NCBI GenBank assembly: GCA_964576075.1
Contig: CAZNTX010000007.1
Coordinates: 10,877 to 74,876, forward strand
Origin: Thermohalobaculum sp964576075
GTDB lineage: Bacteria; Pseudomonadota; Alphaproteobacteria; Rhodobacterales; Rhodobacteraceae
Length of the DNA: 64,000 nucleotides
Reading direction: 5' to 3'
Below are positions 1-7,898 of this stretch, piece by piece. The stretch's first letter is position 1; the number at the start of each line of letters is the position of its first letter. A program made the translations under genes and the position numbers. The notes beneath the pieces were generated by a model, which saw only the letters and a list, made by a program, of their open reading frames with translations, searched no databases and was not told the origin of the DNA.

Positions 1-1
1 C

Positions 2-727
2 GGCCCCTACGCCCCCTATACCGGCGAGACCCTGCCCGAGCAGGGCATGCTGACGGACGTCGTCAGCCGCGCCCTAGAAAAGGCGGCGCCGGAGCGCGAG
101 GCACGGATCGCCTTCATCGACGACTGGAGCGCCCATCTGACCATCCTGCTGCCCGAGGGGGCCTTCGATCTCGGCTTCCCCTGGTTCAAGCCCGATTGCA
201 CGCGGATGGAGCTCCTCTCCGCCCCGATGCAGGCGCGCTGCACCGAGTATCTCTGGTCGCAACCGCTGCACGAGCTGGTGGTGGGGTATTTCGTGCAAGC
301 CGGGAGCCCGCTCGAGTCGGTGTCGGACCCGGCTGAGCTGGTCGGCCTCACCTTCTGCCGCCCGGCCGGCTATTACACCTTCGATCTCGAGCAACGGGGT
401 CTCGGCGAACCGCGGGTGACGATCGTGCGCCCCGAGACTCCGGCGGATTGTCTGCAGCGCCTCGTCGCCGGCGATGTCGACGTGGTGAGCCTGAGCGTCA
501 CCCTCGTCGAGGGCGAGCTCGCGGAGGCCGGGCTGATCGGGCAAGTGACGGAGCTGCCGGATCTCGCGGACATCCTGACGATGCACGTCCTCGGACCCCG
601 GACGAACCCCTTTGCGCGGACCTATCTGACCCTCGTCAATCGCGGTCTCCGCGAGATGCGCGAGAGCGGCGAGTGGTTCGAGGTCGTCGCCCGGCATATG
701 GCGGATTTCCAGGAGCGCGTCCGCTGA
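2..727 (+). CDS. Extracellular solute-binding protein (family 3-like), 5' end missing
   Basis: The reading frame is open from the left edge of the window and stops with TGA at 725-727, so about 241 C-terminal residues are present and the start, with any signal peptide, lies outside. The visible part begins with PYAPYTGE, then GMLTDVVSRAL, which resembles the ligand-pocket start of amino-acid-type periplasmic binding proteins. Later segments (FDLGFPWFKP; CLQRLVAGDVDVVSL; a closing helix LREMRESGEWFEVVARHM) fit the two-lobed family 3 fold. Such proteins bind a small solute in the periplasm for an ABC transporter or act as stand-alone sensors. No permease or ATPase gene follows: the next gene is convergent. 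The substrate cannot be read from the sequence. Confidence 0.7.
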   Translation, partial: GPYAPYTGETLPEQGMLTDVVSRALEKAAPEREARIAFIDDWSAHLTILLPEGAFDLGFPWFKPDCTRMELLSAPMQARCTEYLWSQPLHELVVGYFVQAGSPLESVSDPAELVGLTFCRPAGYYTFDLEQRGLGEPRVTIVRPETPADCLQRLVAGDVDVVSLSVTLVEGELAEAGLIGQVTELPDLADILTMHVLGPRTNPFARTYLTLVNRGLREMRESGEWFEVVARHMADFQERVR

Positions 728-813
728 GGGCGGGCGCGGCAAACCGCGGACCGGGCGCCTCTCGGTCGACTGCGGCCGCACCCGGCGGGAGCATTCGCTC
801 TTTCCGAGCGGGG

Positions 814-967
814 CCGGACGGCTGACGCCGCCCGCCCCCTTCACGGACCGCGCCCACCCCCACCCCAGCCGCCTCCGGTCGGCAAAGCCGACCGGAGGCG
901 GCTGGGGTGGGGGTGGGCGCGGTCGTGAGCCGGGCGTCGCCGGCAGGCGACGGGCGGGTCGCGAAAC
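814..967. repeat. Intergenic palindromic repeat, family I, copy A
   Basis: A perfect inverted repeat has 38-nt arms (846-883 and 887-924) around an AAA loop. It is embedded in about 154 bp that recurs in inverted orientation at 4607-4759. The arms read from GACCGCGCCC to CCGGTCGGC. The flank holds a second small hairpin (CGTCGCC-GGCA-GGCGACG). It lies between convergent genes ending at 727 and 983, so it could act as a two-way terminator. No U-run follows. Confidence 0.85.
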
Positions 968-982
968 CTACGTCGGACGGGT

Positions 983-1531
983 TCAGGCCGCTCCGGCGGT
1001 GCGCCGGCGGACGAGGCGGTCTAGGGCGACGAGCTCCGGATCCTCGATCCCGAGCTCGATCAGGTGCTCCACCGTGTTGTGCAGATAGTCCGTGTTGGGT
1101 CCTGCGGGACCGACGGCGCGGGCGATGATCTCGGCCTGGGTCTCGATGGGCAGGCGGCCGACATATTGCCTGTGCGTGCGGTCGAGGACATAGGCGAGCG
1201 CCTCGACCCGGCGCCCGTCAGCGATCTCGATCGGCAGCACCACCTCGATATAGCTGCGCATCGCCATCTCGCGCTCGTGGAGATAGTCGCGCACGGGGGC
1301 GTCGCGGGTCGGGCAGACCCGGTAGGCCACGCCCTCGCAGGCCCCCTCGGGACGCCAGTCGAGCCCGAGCACGAGGCCCGGGGACTCCGGCGTGCCGCGA
1401 TAGCGCAGCGAGGAGAGGGCGAAGGCCCGGGCATAGCCCGAGAGCCGGGCGCGACGGCGCTCGAGCGCCTCGAAGCCCGGGTTCCACATCAGCGATCCGT
1501 AGGCGAAAACCCAGAAGCCCGTGTCGGTCAT
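983..1531 (-). CDS. chaC: Gamma-glutamylcyclotransferase, ChaC family
   Basis: 182 residues, the usual ChaC length. The N-terminal FAYGSLMWNPGF (YGSL at residues 11-14) is the signature of the gamma-glutamylcyclotransferase fold, followed by the family's YRGTPESPG and PTRDAPVRDYLHERE segments. ChaC enzymes cleave glutathione to 5-oxoproline and Cys-Gly in the cytosol. The ATG at 1531 is preceded by a GAGAGGGGG ribosome-binding site. It lies 43 nt behind the tyrA stop and is probably the last gene of a hisC-tyrA-chaC transcript. Repeat copy A lies just beyond its 3' end. Confidence 0.93.
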   Translation of the reverse strand: MTDTGFWVFAYGSLMWNPGFEALERRRARLSGYARAFALSSLRYRGTPESPGLVLGLDWRPEGACEGVAYRVCPTRDAPVRDYLHEREMAMRSYIEVVLPIEIADGRRVEALAYVLDRTHRQYVGRLPIETQAEIIARAVGPAGPNTDYLHNTVEHLIELGIEDPELVALDRLVRRRTAGAA

Positions 1532-1574
1532 GCCCCCTCTCTAGCGCCCCGCGGCCCGGGGGCCAAGGGCCGGC

Positions 1575-2534
1575 TCAGCCGCGCTTGCGGGCGGGGACCG
1601 GCGCCGGATGGACGGTCAGATGCCGCCCGAAATCCGGGGCGTCGGTGTCCTGCCCGGCCTCGAGGATGCCGCGTCGGACCGCGCGGGTGCGGGTGAAATA
1701 GGCGTGGAGGAACTCCCCGTCGCCCGTCCGGATGGCCCGGCGCAGCATCATCAGCTCCTCTGAGAAGCGGCCGAGGATGTCGAGGGTCGCCTCCTTGTTG
1801 TGGAGGAACACGTCGCGCCACATCGTCGGGTCGGAGGCGGCGATGCGCGTGAAGTCGCGAAAGCCCGCGGCGGAAAACTGGATCACCTCGCTCTCCGTCA
1901 CCCTGGCGAGATCGTCTGCCACCCCTACCATGGTGTAGGCGATGGCGTGGGGCACATGGGAGGTGACGGCGAGCACGAGGTCGTGGTGCTCTGGCGTCAT
2001 CTCGGCGACGCGCGCGCCCATCCCCTCCCAAAGCGCGCGGATGCGGCCCACGGGCTCGGGATCGGCCTCGGGACCGGGGGTGAGGATGCACCAGCGGTTC
2101 TCGAAGAGCTCGGCGAAGCCCGCCTCGGGGCCCGAATGCTCGGTGCCCGCGAGCGGATGGCCGGGGACGAAGACCGCGTCCTCCGGCAGATGCGGGGCGA
2201 CGGCGGCCACCACCTCGGCCTTCACCGAGCCCACATCCGTCACCACCGCACCCGGGGAGAGCGCCGGCCCGATCTCGGCCGCGAGCGCGCCGCAGGCCCC
2301 GACGGGCACCGAGAGCACCACGAGATCGGCGCCCGCGACGGCCTCGCGCGCGGTGCCGACCACCCGGTCGCAGAAGCCGAGCTCGGCGGCGCGGGCCCGT
2401 GTCGCGGCCGAGCGCGCGGTGCCGACGATCTCGCCGACCAGCCCGCCGCGCCGCGCCGCCCAGGCCATCGAGGAGCCGATGAGCCCGAGCCCGATCAGCG
2501 CCATCCGGCCGAAGACGGGGGCGGGCGCGCTCAC
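1575..2534 (-). CDS. tyrA: Prephenate/arogenate dehydrogenase family protein
   Basis: 319 residues from a GTG at 2534 that overlaps the hisC stop by 4 nt (GTGA). The frame is open further upstream, but that part is antisense-like sequence inside hisC. The Rossmann motif GLGLIGSS (residues 15-22) binds NAD(P). VLSVPVGA, VTDVGSVK, HPLAGTEHSGP and the later VTSHVPHAIAYTMV and FRDFTRIAASDPTMWRDV segments are typical of TyrA. The enzyme oxidatively decarboxylates prephenate and/or arogenate in tyrosine synthesis. Substrate preference cannot be decided here. Pairing with hisC, which often also serves as the aromatic aminotransferase, is common in alphaproteobacteria and fits translational coupling. 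Confidence 0.93.
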   Translation of the reverse strand: MSAPAPVFGRMALIGLGLIGSSMAWAARRGGLVGEIVGTARSAATRARAAELGFCDRVVGTAREAVAGADLVVLSVPVGACGALAAEIGPALSPGAVVTDVGSVKAEVVAAVAPHLPEDAVFVPGHPLAGTEHSGPEAGFAELFENRWCILTPGPEADPEPVGRIRALWEGMGARVAEMTPEHHDLVLAVTSHVPHAIAYTMVGVADDLARVTESEVIQFSAAGFRDFTRIAASDPTMWRDVFLHNKEATLDILGRFSEELMMLRRAIRTGDGEFLHAYFTRTRAVRRGILEAGQDTDAPDFGRHLTVHPAPVPARKRG

Positions 2535-3616
2535 GCCCCCTCCCCGAGCGCGGCCATCGCGGCCGCGACCGCCCGGCAGGCCTCCTCGTCGCCCACCGAG
2601 ATGCGCAGATGCTCCGGCAGCCCATAGCCCGCCATCCCGCGCACGACGATGCCGCGCGCCTTCAGCCCCGCATCCACCTGCGCCTTGCGCCCGCCGGTCT
2701 CGACGAGCAGGAAATTGGCGCGGCTCGGCGTGACGGGGAAGCCCGCCGCCGCGATCTCCTTGGCGAGCCAGTCGCGCCAGACCTCGTTGGCGATCCGGCA
2801 ATGCTCCACATAGTCCCCCGCCGCGATCGCGGCCTCCCCGGCGGCGAGCGCGGGGGCGGTGACGTTGAAGGGCCCGCGCACCCGGTTCATCACGTCGATC
2901 ACATGCTCGGGCGCATAGGCCCAACCGAGGCGGAGCGCGGCGAGGCCGTGGATCTTCGAGAAGGTCCGCGTCGTCACCACGTTGTCGCGCGCGGCGACGA
3001 GCCCGATCCCCCCGTCATAGCCCGGCGCGCGGACATACTCCGCATAGGCCCCGTCGAGCACCAGGAGCGCCGCGGGCGGCAGCGCGTCGGCGAGGCGGGC
3101 GAGCTCGGCCTCGGCCACCATCGTCCCCGTGGGATTGTTGGGATTGGCGAGGAAGACGAGCCGCGTCGCCTCCGAGAGCCGGGCGATCAGCGCGTCGATG
3201 TCCGTCGTCAGGTCGCGCTCGGGCACGGCGACCGGCGTCGCCCCCGCGGCCAGCGCCGAGAGGCGATACATCAGGAACCCGTGCGCCGAATGCAGCACCT
3301 CGCTGCCGGGCCCCGCATAGGCCTTGCAGAGGAGCGCGATCAGCTCGTCCGAGCCGTTGCCGCAGACGATGCGCTCGGCCTCGATCCCGTGCGCCCTGGC
3401 GATGGCGGCGCGCAGCCGGGCATGGCCGCCATCGGGATAGACCGCGAGCCGGTCGGCTTCGGCCAGGAACGCGGCGCGGGCCGCCGGGGCGGGGCCGAGC
3501 GGGTTTTCGTTCGAGGAGAGCTTGTGGCTCCGGTTGGCCCCGGGCGCGGCGGAGGCCCCGCCGACATAGGGCGAGATCTCGGCGATGCCGGGATTGGGGC
3601 GGATCGTTGGGTGCAT
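2531..3616 (-). CDS. hisC: Histidinol-phosphate aminotransferase
   Basis: 361 residues, full length for class I/II aminotransferases of the HisC type. Seen: SSNENPLGP near the N-terminus, NGSDELI, FLANPNNPTGT, and RTFSKIHGLAALRLGWA with the PLP lysine at K221. It transfers an amino group between glutamate and imidazole acetol phosphate in histidine synthesis. In this neighbourhood, overlapping tyrA, it may also transaminate prephenate or aromatic keto acids. The ATG at 3616 has a GGAG ribosome-binding site. It is the first gene of the hisC-tyrA-chaC operon and divergent from a methyltransferase gene, so a shared promoter region of about 150 bp lies at 3617-3770. Confidence 0.95.
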   Translation of the reverse strand: MHPTIRPNPGIAEISPYVGGASAAPGANRSHKLSSNENPLGPAPAARAAFLAEADRLAVYPDGGHARLRAAIARAHGIEAERIVCGNGSDELIALLCKAYAGPGSEVLHSAHGFLMYRLSALAAGATPVAVPERDLTTDIDALIARLSEATRLVFLANPNNPTGTMVAEAELARLADALPPAALLVLDGAYAEYVRAPGYDGGIGLVAARDNVVTTRTFSKIHGLAALRLGWAYAPEHVIDVMNRVRGPFNVTAPALAAGEAAIAAGDYVEHCRIANEVWRDWLAKEIAAAGFPVTPSRANFLLVETGGRKAQVDAGLKARGIVVRGMAGYGLPEHLRISVGDEEACRAVAAAMAALGEGA

Positions 3617-3770
3617 CTCGGACTCCAGGCTGCCTCTCCCCCTCTACCGGCTGGCCGGGCGCAAGGCCAGAGGGTGCGCCGATCCGCCCGCGCGGCGCTT
3701 GAACGAAACGCCTCGGGCCTCTATCTGCGATCACGGCCGGGGTCGATCCCCGAGAGGAGGTGCCCCGAGG

Positions 3771-4592
3771 GTGAGCGAACGAGGCCCGCTCCGCCAGGCC
3801 GCGCGCGAGGCGGCGCAGCATCTGCGAGACCGGTGGCGCCTCGCGCGGACGGCGCGGCGCCCCTTCCCCGTCGCGGCGGTGCGCCCGCTCGATGCGGCCG
3901 GCCTCGCGGCCCTCCTTTCGGCGCCGGAGGCTGCGGCGGCCTGGCGGGCGGATGCCCCCCGCCTTTCCGCGCTGTTGCCGGCCGAGGAGATCCACGGCGC
4001 GGTCAATCCGGGCGACCGGCGTGCCCTCCACCACCTCGCCGTCGCCCTCGCCCCCGCCCGCGCGCTCGAGATCGGGACCCATATCGGCGCCTCGACGCTC
4101 CATCTCGCGGCGGGGCTGGGCCATGGCGGGGGGCGGCTCGACACGGTGGACCTCGCCGATGTGAACGAGACGGCCGGCCCCTGGGCTGCGCTCGGCTTGC
4201 CGCAGCGCCCCGAGGCGGCGGCGGCCGAACTCGGCCTCGCCGGTCGCGTGGCCTTCCATGCCCAAGCGGCCGAGGCGTTCCTCGCGGCGGCCCGACCCGG
4301 CTACGGCCTGGTCTTTCTAGACGGCGACCACGCGGCGGATGCGGTCTATCGCGAGACCGCCGCGGCGCTGGCGCTCCTCGCCCCGGGCGGGGTGATCGTC
4401 CTCCACGACGTGTATCCGGGGGCGCGGCGCATCGTGCCGGAAGCGGAGCCGATCTTCGGGCCCTGGTGCGCGCTCGCCCGGATCCTGCGCGAGGCGCCGG
4501 CGCTTCGTCTCTTGCCGCTCGGCACGCTCGATTGGGAGACCAAGCCCGGCAGCCGCCGCACGAGCCTCGCCGTCCTCGCCCGCGCCCGCTGA
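3771..4592 (+). CDS. Class I SAM-dependent methyltransferase, O-methyltransferase-like
   Basis: 273 residues from GTG 3771 (VSERGPLRQ), chosen because GAGAGGAGG lies about 10 nt upstream. The frame is open farther left but would run into the hisC promoter region. The SAM-binding core is visible: ALEIGTHIGASTLHLA (motif I), LVFLDGDHAADAVYRE (acidic motif) and LAPGGVIVLHDVYPGA. This pattern resembles the 'methyltransferase family 24' type. The N-terminal 80 residues are Arg- and Ala-rich helices. The substrate is unknown. It is divergent from hisC and convergent with the next methyltransferase, with palindromic repeat copy B between them. Confidence 0.8.
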   Translation: MSERGPLRQAAREAAQHLRDRWRLARTARRPFPVAAVRPLDAAGLAALLSAPEAAAAWRADAPRLSALLPAEEIHGAVNPGDRRALHHLAVALAPARALEIGTHIGASTLHLAAGLGHGGGRLDTVDLADVNETAGPWAALGLPQRPEAAAAELGLAGRVAFHAQAAEAFLAAARPGYGLVFLDGDHAADAVYRETAAALALLAPGGVIVLHDVYPGARRIVPEAEPIFGPWCALARILREAPALRLLPLGTLDWETKPGSRRTSLAVLARAR

Positions 4593-4606
4593 TCCGCTCG
4601 ATCCGG

Positions 4607-4759
4607 GTTTCGCGACCCGCCCGTCGCCTGCCGGCGACGCCCGGCTCACGACCGCGCCCGCCCCCACCCCCGCCGCCTCCGGTCGGCTTTGCCGACCGGA
4701 GGCGGCGGGGGTGGGGGCGGGCGCGGTCCGTGAAGGGGGCGGGCGGCGTCAGCCGTCCG
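4607..4759. repeat. Intergenic palindromic repeat, family I, copy B (inverted relative to A)
   Basis: Perfect 38-nt arms at 4650-4687 and 4691-4728 flank a TTT loop. The whole 153 bp is the reverse complement of copy A, including both flanks. Where the stem differs from copy A, both arms differ together, so pairing is kept. The right end runs about 11 nt into the 3' end of the gene at 4749-5573. It lies between convergent genes. Confidence 0.85.
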
Positions 4760-5573
4760 ATCCCGCTCGGATGGGCTCGCGGTGCAGGCCGCGCGCGAGG
4801 GCGGGGCAGGGGGGGAGACGGCCGGCCGCGGGCTTCGGGCTCGGCGCCGGGCTCAGCCCTTCGAGCACGCGCAAGGGCTCCCGCGCCGCCTCGCGCAGGC
4901 CGGATTGGGGGGTGATGTAGACGAGCTTCGTCACCTCGACGATCGTCACCCCCGCGAGCGCCTGCCAGTCGAGCGCCTGGCCCGCGCGCTCGAACATCGG
5001 GCCGAGGCGCAGCCAGAAGCGCCGGTGCGAGGGCGGCAGATAGAGCGCCGCCGCGTCGCGCTCGACGGCGAAATCATGCGCGGCGAGGGCGCGTTCGAGC
5101 TGGCCTGCGGAATAGGGCCGGCCATAGCCGAAGGGGGTCGCGTCGCGCCGCGCCCAGAGCCCCGCCCGGTTGGGCGCGATCACCACCGCCCGCCCGCCGG
5201 GCGCGAGCACGCGCGCGACCTCCTCGAGGAGCGCGTTCGGCCGCTCGCAGGTCTCGAGCCCGTGGGCGAGGAGGATGCGGTCGGCGGTGCCCGGCCCGAG
5301 CGGCCAGAGCGTCTCCTCCACGAGGGCCGAGACGTTCGGCCCCTCCGCCGGCCAGGGGCAGACCCCCTGCTGTGCCGGCATCAGGCAGAGCGTGCGCGCC
5401 GCCTCCCCGAGGAACGGGCGCAGGAAGGGCGCGGCGAAGCCGAAGCCCACCACCGTCATCCCTCGCACATCGGGCCAGAGCGCGCGCAGCCGCGCCCGCA
5501 GCATGCCGCGCGCGAGCCGGCCGAGGCCCGTGCCGTAATAGAACTTCCTGAAATCGACGACGTCGAGATGCAT
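4749..5573 (-). CDS. Class I SAM-dependent methyltransferase domain protein
   Basis: 274 residues from ATG 5573 (MHLDVVDFRKFYY), with GAGGG upstream; an in-frame ATG 33 nt earlier is less likely. Features: TVVGFGFAAPFLRPFL (glycine-rich SAM loop), DRILLAHGLETCERP and VLAPGGRAVVIAPNRAGLWARRD, the usual motif order of methyltransferase 11-type enzymes. The gene divergent from gloB in this form is a common Rhodobacterales pair; the function is not known. The last about 60 residues, rich in Pro and Ala, look like a low-complexity tail. Its 3' end overlaps palindromic repeat copy B by about 11 nt. Confidence 0.85.
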   Translation of the reverse strand: MHLDVVDFRKFYYGTGLGRLARGMLRARLRALWPDVRGMTVVGFGFAAPFLRPFLGEAARTLCLMPAQQGVCPWPAEGPNVSALVEETLWPLGPGTADRILLAHGLETCERPNALLEEVARVLAPGGRAVVIAPNRAGLWARRDATPFGYGRPYSAGQLERALAAHDFAVERDAAALYLPPSHRRFWLRLGPMFERAGQALDWQALAGVTIVEVTKLVYITPQSGLREAAREPLRVLEGLSPAPSPKPAAGRLPPCPALARGLHREPIRAGSDG

Positions 5574-5661
5574 TGCGCCCTCGCGGCCTTTCGGACAGCC
5601 TCGCATCGCCGGGCGCGCCGATCAAGCCGCGCCGGATCTGCGAGAAGAGAGGGAGCCGCCC

Positions 5662-6438
5662 ATGCCGCTCGAGATCGTCACCGTCCCATGCCGCTCGGAC
5701 AATTACGCCTATCTGCTGCGCGACGCCGCGACCGGCGAGGTCGCGCTCGTCGACGCCCCGGAGGCCGCCCCCATCGAGGCCGCGCTCGAGGCCCGCGGCT
5801 GGGGCCTCGACGCGATCTGGATCACCCACCATCACGGCGACCACACCGATGCGGTGGCGCGCCTCAAGGAGCGCTATGGCGCGACGGTGGTGGGCCATGG
5901 CAAGGACGCCGCGCGGCTGCCCCCGCTCGATGTCGCGGTCGCGGAGGGCGAGCGGGTCCGTCTCGGCGAGACCGAGGCGCGGGTGCTCGACGTCTCCGGC
6001 CACACGATCGGGCATATCGCCTATGTGGTGGACGACACCGGCGACGGCCCCGCCGCGTTCACCGCGGACAGCCTGATGGCGCTCGGCTGCGGGCGGGTCT
6101 TCGAGGGGACGCATGCGATGATGTGGGAGAGCCTCTCCAAGCTCGCGGCGCTGCCCGACGAGACGCGGGTCTATTCGGGGCACAATTACGGGCGGGCGAA
6201 CGGGCGCTTCGCGCTCTCGATCGAGCCGGAGAACGCGGCGTTGAAGGACCGGATCGCCCGGATCGAGGCGGCCGATGCCGAGGGGCGGCCGATCGTGCCT
6301 GCGACAATCGCCGAGGAGAAGGCGACGAACCCGTTCCTGCGCGCCGTGGAGCCCGCGGTGAAGGCGGCGGTCGGGCTCGCGGGGGCCGAGGATGCGGCGG
6401 TCTTCGGTGAGATCCGCCGGCGCAAGGACGCGGCCTGA
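5662..6438 (+). CDS. gloB: Hydroxyacylglutathione hydrolase (glyoxalase II)
   Basis: 258 residues, the usual glyoxalase II length. The metallo-beta-lactamase signature THHHGDHTD (H56, H58, D60, H61) binds the di-metal centre. Further ligand segments are SGHTIGHI and TADSLMALGCGRVFEG. YSGHNYGRAN and the C-terminal KATNPFLR are typical of the family and mark the glutathione-binding end. It hydrolyses S-lactoylglutathione to lactate and glutathione in methylglyoxal detoxification. It is divergent from a methyltransferase gene, and its stop overlaps the next start by 1 nt (TGATG), indicating coupling. Confidence 0.95.
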   Translation: MPLEIVTVPCRSDNYAYLLRDAATGEVALVDAPEAAPIEAALEARGWGLDAIWITHHHGDHTDAVARLKERYGATVVGHGKDAARLPPLDVAVAEGERVRLGETEARVLDVSGHTIGHIAYVVDDTGDGPAAFTADSLMALGCGRVFEGTHAMMWESLSKLAALPDETRVYSGHNYGRANGRFALSIEPENAALKDRIARIEAADAEGRPIVPATIAEEKATNPFLRAVEPAVKAAVGLAGAEDAAVFGEIRRRKDAA

Positions 6439-6902
6439 TGGCGGGGGCCGGGCTCTTGCGGGGCCGGGGGCTCGGCGTCGCGCTCCATTGGGCGACGGCG
6501 GTGCTGGCGCTCGCCACCCTGGTCGCCCGCACGCCGGGGCAACAGGCGGCGATCGGGGGGCTCTTCGCCGCGGCGGGGCTCGCCTTCGTGGCGCGGGCGG
6601 TGCTGGCGGGGCCGCTGACGCGGCCCGGGCCGCGGCTCTCGCCGGGGCTCGCCTGGGTGCATCTCGGGCTCCATCGGGGGCTGATGGTGGCGCTCCTGGC
6701 GGTGATCGGGACGGGGCTGCCGAGCGGCATGGCCGGGGCGGGCGCGGCCGCGGCGCTCGGCGGGGGGTCGGAGGCGCTGGCGCTCTGGCACGAGCGGGCC
6801 TGGGGGGCGCTCCTCGGGCTCGCCGCGGGGCATGTCGTCTTCAATCTCTGGCGGGGGGCGGCGCTCGGGGAGCGGCCCTTCGCGGCGATGCTGCCGAGAT
6901 AG
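6438..6902 (+). CDS. Cytochrome b561-like integral membrane protein
   Basis: 154 residues and strongly hydrophobic, with about four predicted membrane helices. Histidines lie at the expected helix ends: VALHWATAVLALATL in helix 1, WVHLGLHRGLMVALL in helix 3 and ALWHERAWGALLGLAAGHVVFNL in helix 4. This matches the cytochrome b561/b-type family (about 170-180 residues), which carries two haems and moves electrons through the membrane. The loop between helices 3 and 4 is short. It overlaps the gloB stop by 1 nt, so it is co-transcribed. It is convergent with rfbD, with a palindrome in the 96-nt gap. Confidence 0.75.
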   Translation: MAGAGLLRGRGLGVALHWATAVLALATLVARTPGQQAAIGGLFAAAGLAFVARAVLAGPLTRPGPRLSPGLAWVHLGLHRGLMVALLAVIGTGLPSGMAGAGAAAALGGGSEALALWHERAWGALLGLAAGHVVFNLWRGAALGERPFAAMLPR

Positions 6903-6915
6903 GCAGGCGGCGGGC

Positions 6916-6992
6916 CCGCGGGTCCGCACGCCCGTCCGCCGCCGCCCCCACCCGCCCACCCGGGCGCGTCGAACGGGCGTCCGGACCCGCGG
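6916..6992. repeat. Intergenic palindrome, family II-like, between convergent genes
   Basis: The 20-nt arms (6916-6935 and 6973-6992) pair with a single mismatch around a 37-nt loop. On the minus strand the loop contains CCCGGGTGGGCGGG, which is also found in the loop of the palindrome at 37132-37233. It sits between the convergent ends at 6902 and 6999 and may serve as a two-way terminator. Confidence 0.7.
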
Positions 6993-6998
6993 GGGGAC

Positions 6999-7898
6999 TC
7001 AGCCGGGCTTGGCCTCGGCGCGGGGGATCAGCGCGAGCACCCGGTCGAGCGCCGCCTCCCAATGGGGGAGGGGGTGGGCGAAGGTCGTCTCGTAGCGGGC
7101 GAGGCAGAGGCGCGAGTTGAGCGGGCGCTTGGCGGGGGTGGGGTAGTCCTCGGTCGGGATCGGCACCACCTCGGGGGCGGTCTCGATCAGGCCGAGGGCC
7201 CTGGCCTTGGCGAAGATCCTGCGGGCGAAGCCGGCCCAGGACGTCTCGCCGCGGCCGGCGAGGTGGTAGAGGCCGGCGACGTCGTCGCCCGCGGCGAGGC
7301 GGTCGGCGGCGCGCAGGCACCCCTCGGCGAGGTCGAGCGCGGAGGTGGGCTGGCCGATCTGGTCGTCGACGATGGTGAGGCGCGGCTTGTCGGCGAGGCG
7401 GAGCATGGTGGCCACGAAGTTCTTGCCCCAGGGGGCGTAGACCCAGGAGGTGCGCAGGATCGCGGTCCGCGGGTTGGCGGCGCGGGCCGCGCGCTCGCCG
7501 GCGAGCTTGCTCTCGCCATAGGCGTTGACGGGGGCGGTCTCGGCGTCCTCGCGGTGCGGCGCGGTGCCGGTTCCGGGATAGACATAGTCGGTCGAGACAT
7601 GGACGAGGGGGGCGCCGACGGCCGCCGCCGCGGCGGCGATCTCGCCCACCGCCTCGGCATTGATGCGGAAAGCGGCGGCGCGCTCGGCCTCGGCGCGGTC
7701 GACGGCGGTGTAGGCGGCGGCGGCGATCACCGCGCGGGGGCGGAGCGCGGCGATCAGCGGGCCGGCCGCGCCGGGGGACATCAGGTCGAGCTCCTCGCGT
7801 CCGGCGAAGGCGAGGTCGGTGCGGCCCCGCTCCTCGGCGAGATGGGCGAGGGCGCGGGCGAGCTGGCCCGTGCGGCCGACGACGAGGAGACCGCTCAT
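6999..7898 (-). CDS. rfbD: dTDP-4-dehydrorhamnose reductase
   Basis: 299 residues from ATG 7898 (MSGLLVVGRTGQLARAL), overlapping the rfbB stop by 4 nt (ATGA). An upstream in-frame extension of 24 residues is Arg/Pro-rich and lies inside rfbB. Short-chain reductase features are present: GRTGQLA for NADPH, VHVSTDYVYPGTG, YGESKLAGE (catalytic Tyr and Lys) and ILRTSWVYAPWGKNFVATML. RP-LNSRLCLARYE near the C-terminus is the RmlD signature. It performs the last step to dTDP-L-rhamnose. It is the third gene of the rfbC-rfbB-rfbD operon. Confidence 0.95.
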   Translation of the reverse strand: MSGLLVVGRTGQLARALAHLAEERGRTDLAFAGREELDLMSPGAAGPLIAALRPRAVIAAAAYTAVDRAEAERAAAFRINAEAVGEIAAAAAAVGAPLVHVSTDYVYPGTGTAPHREDAETAPVNAYGESKLAGERAARAANPRTAILRTSWVYAPWGKNFVATMLRLADKPRLTIVDDQIGQPTSALDLAEGCLRAADRLAAGDDVAGLYHLAGRGETSWAGFARRIFAKARALGLIETAPEVVPIPTEDYPTPAKRPLNSRLCLARYETTFAHPLPHWEAALDRVLALIPRAEAKPG

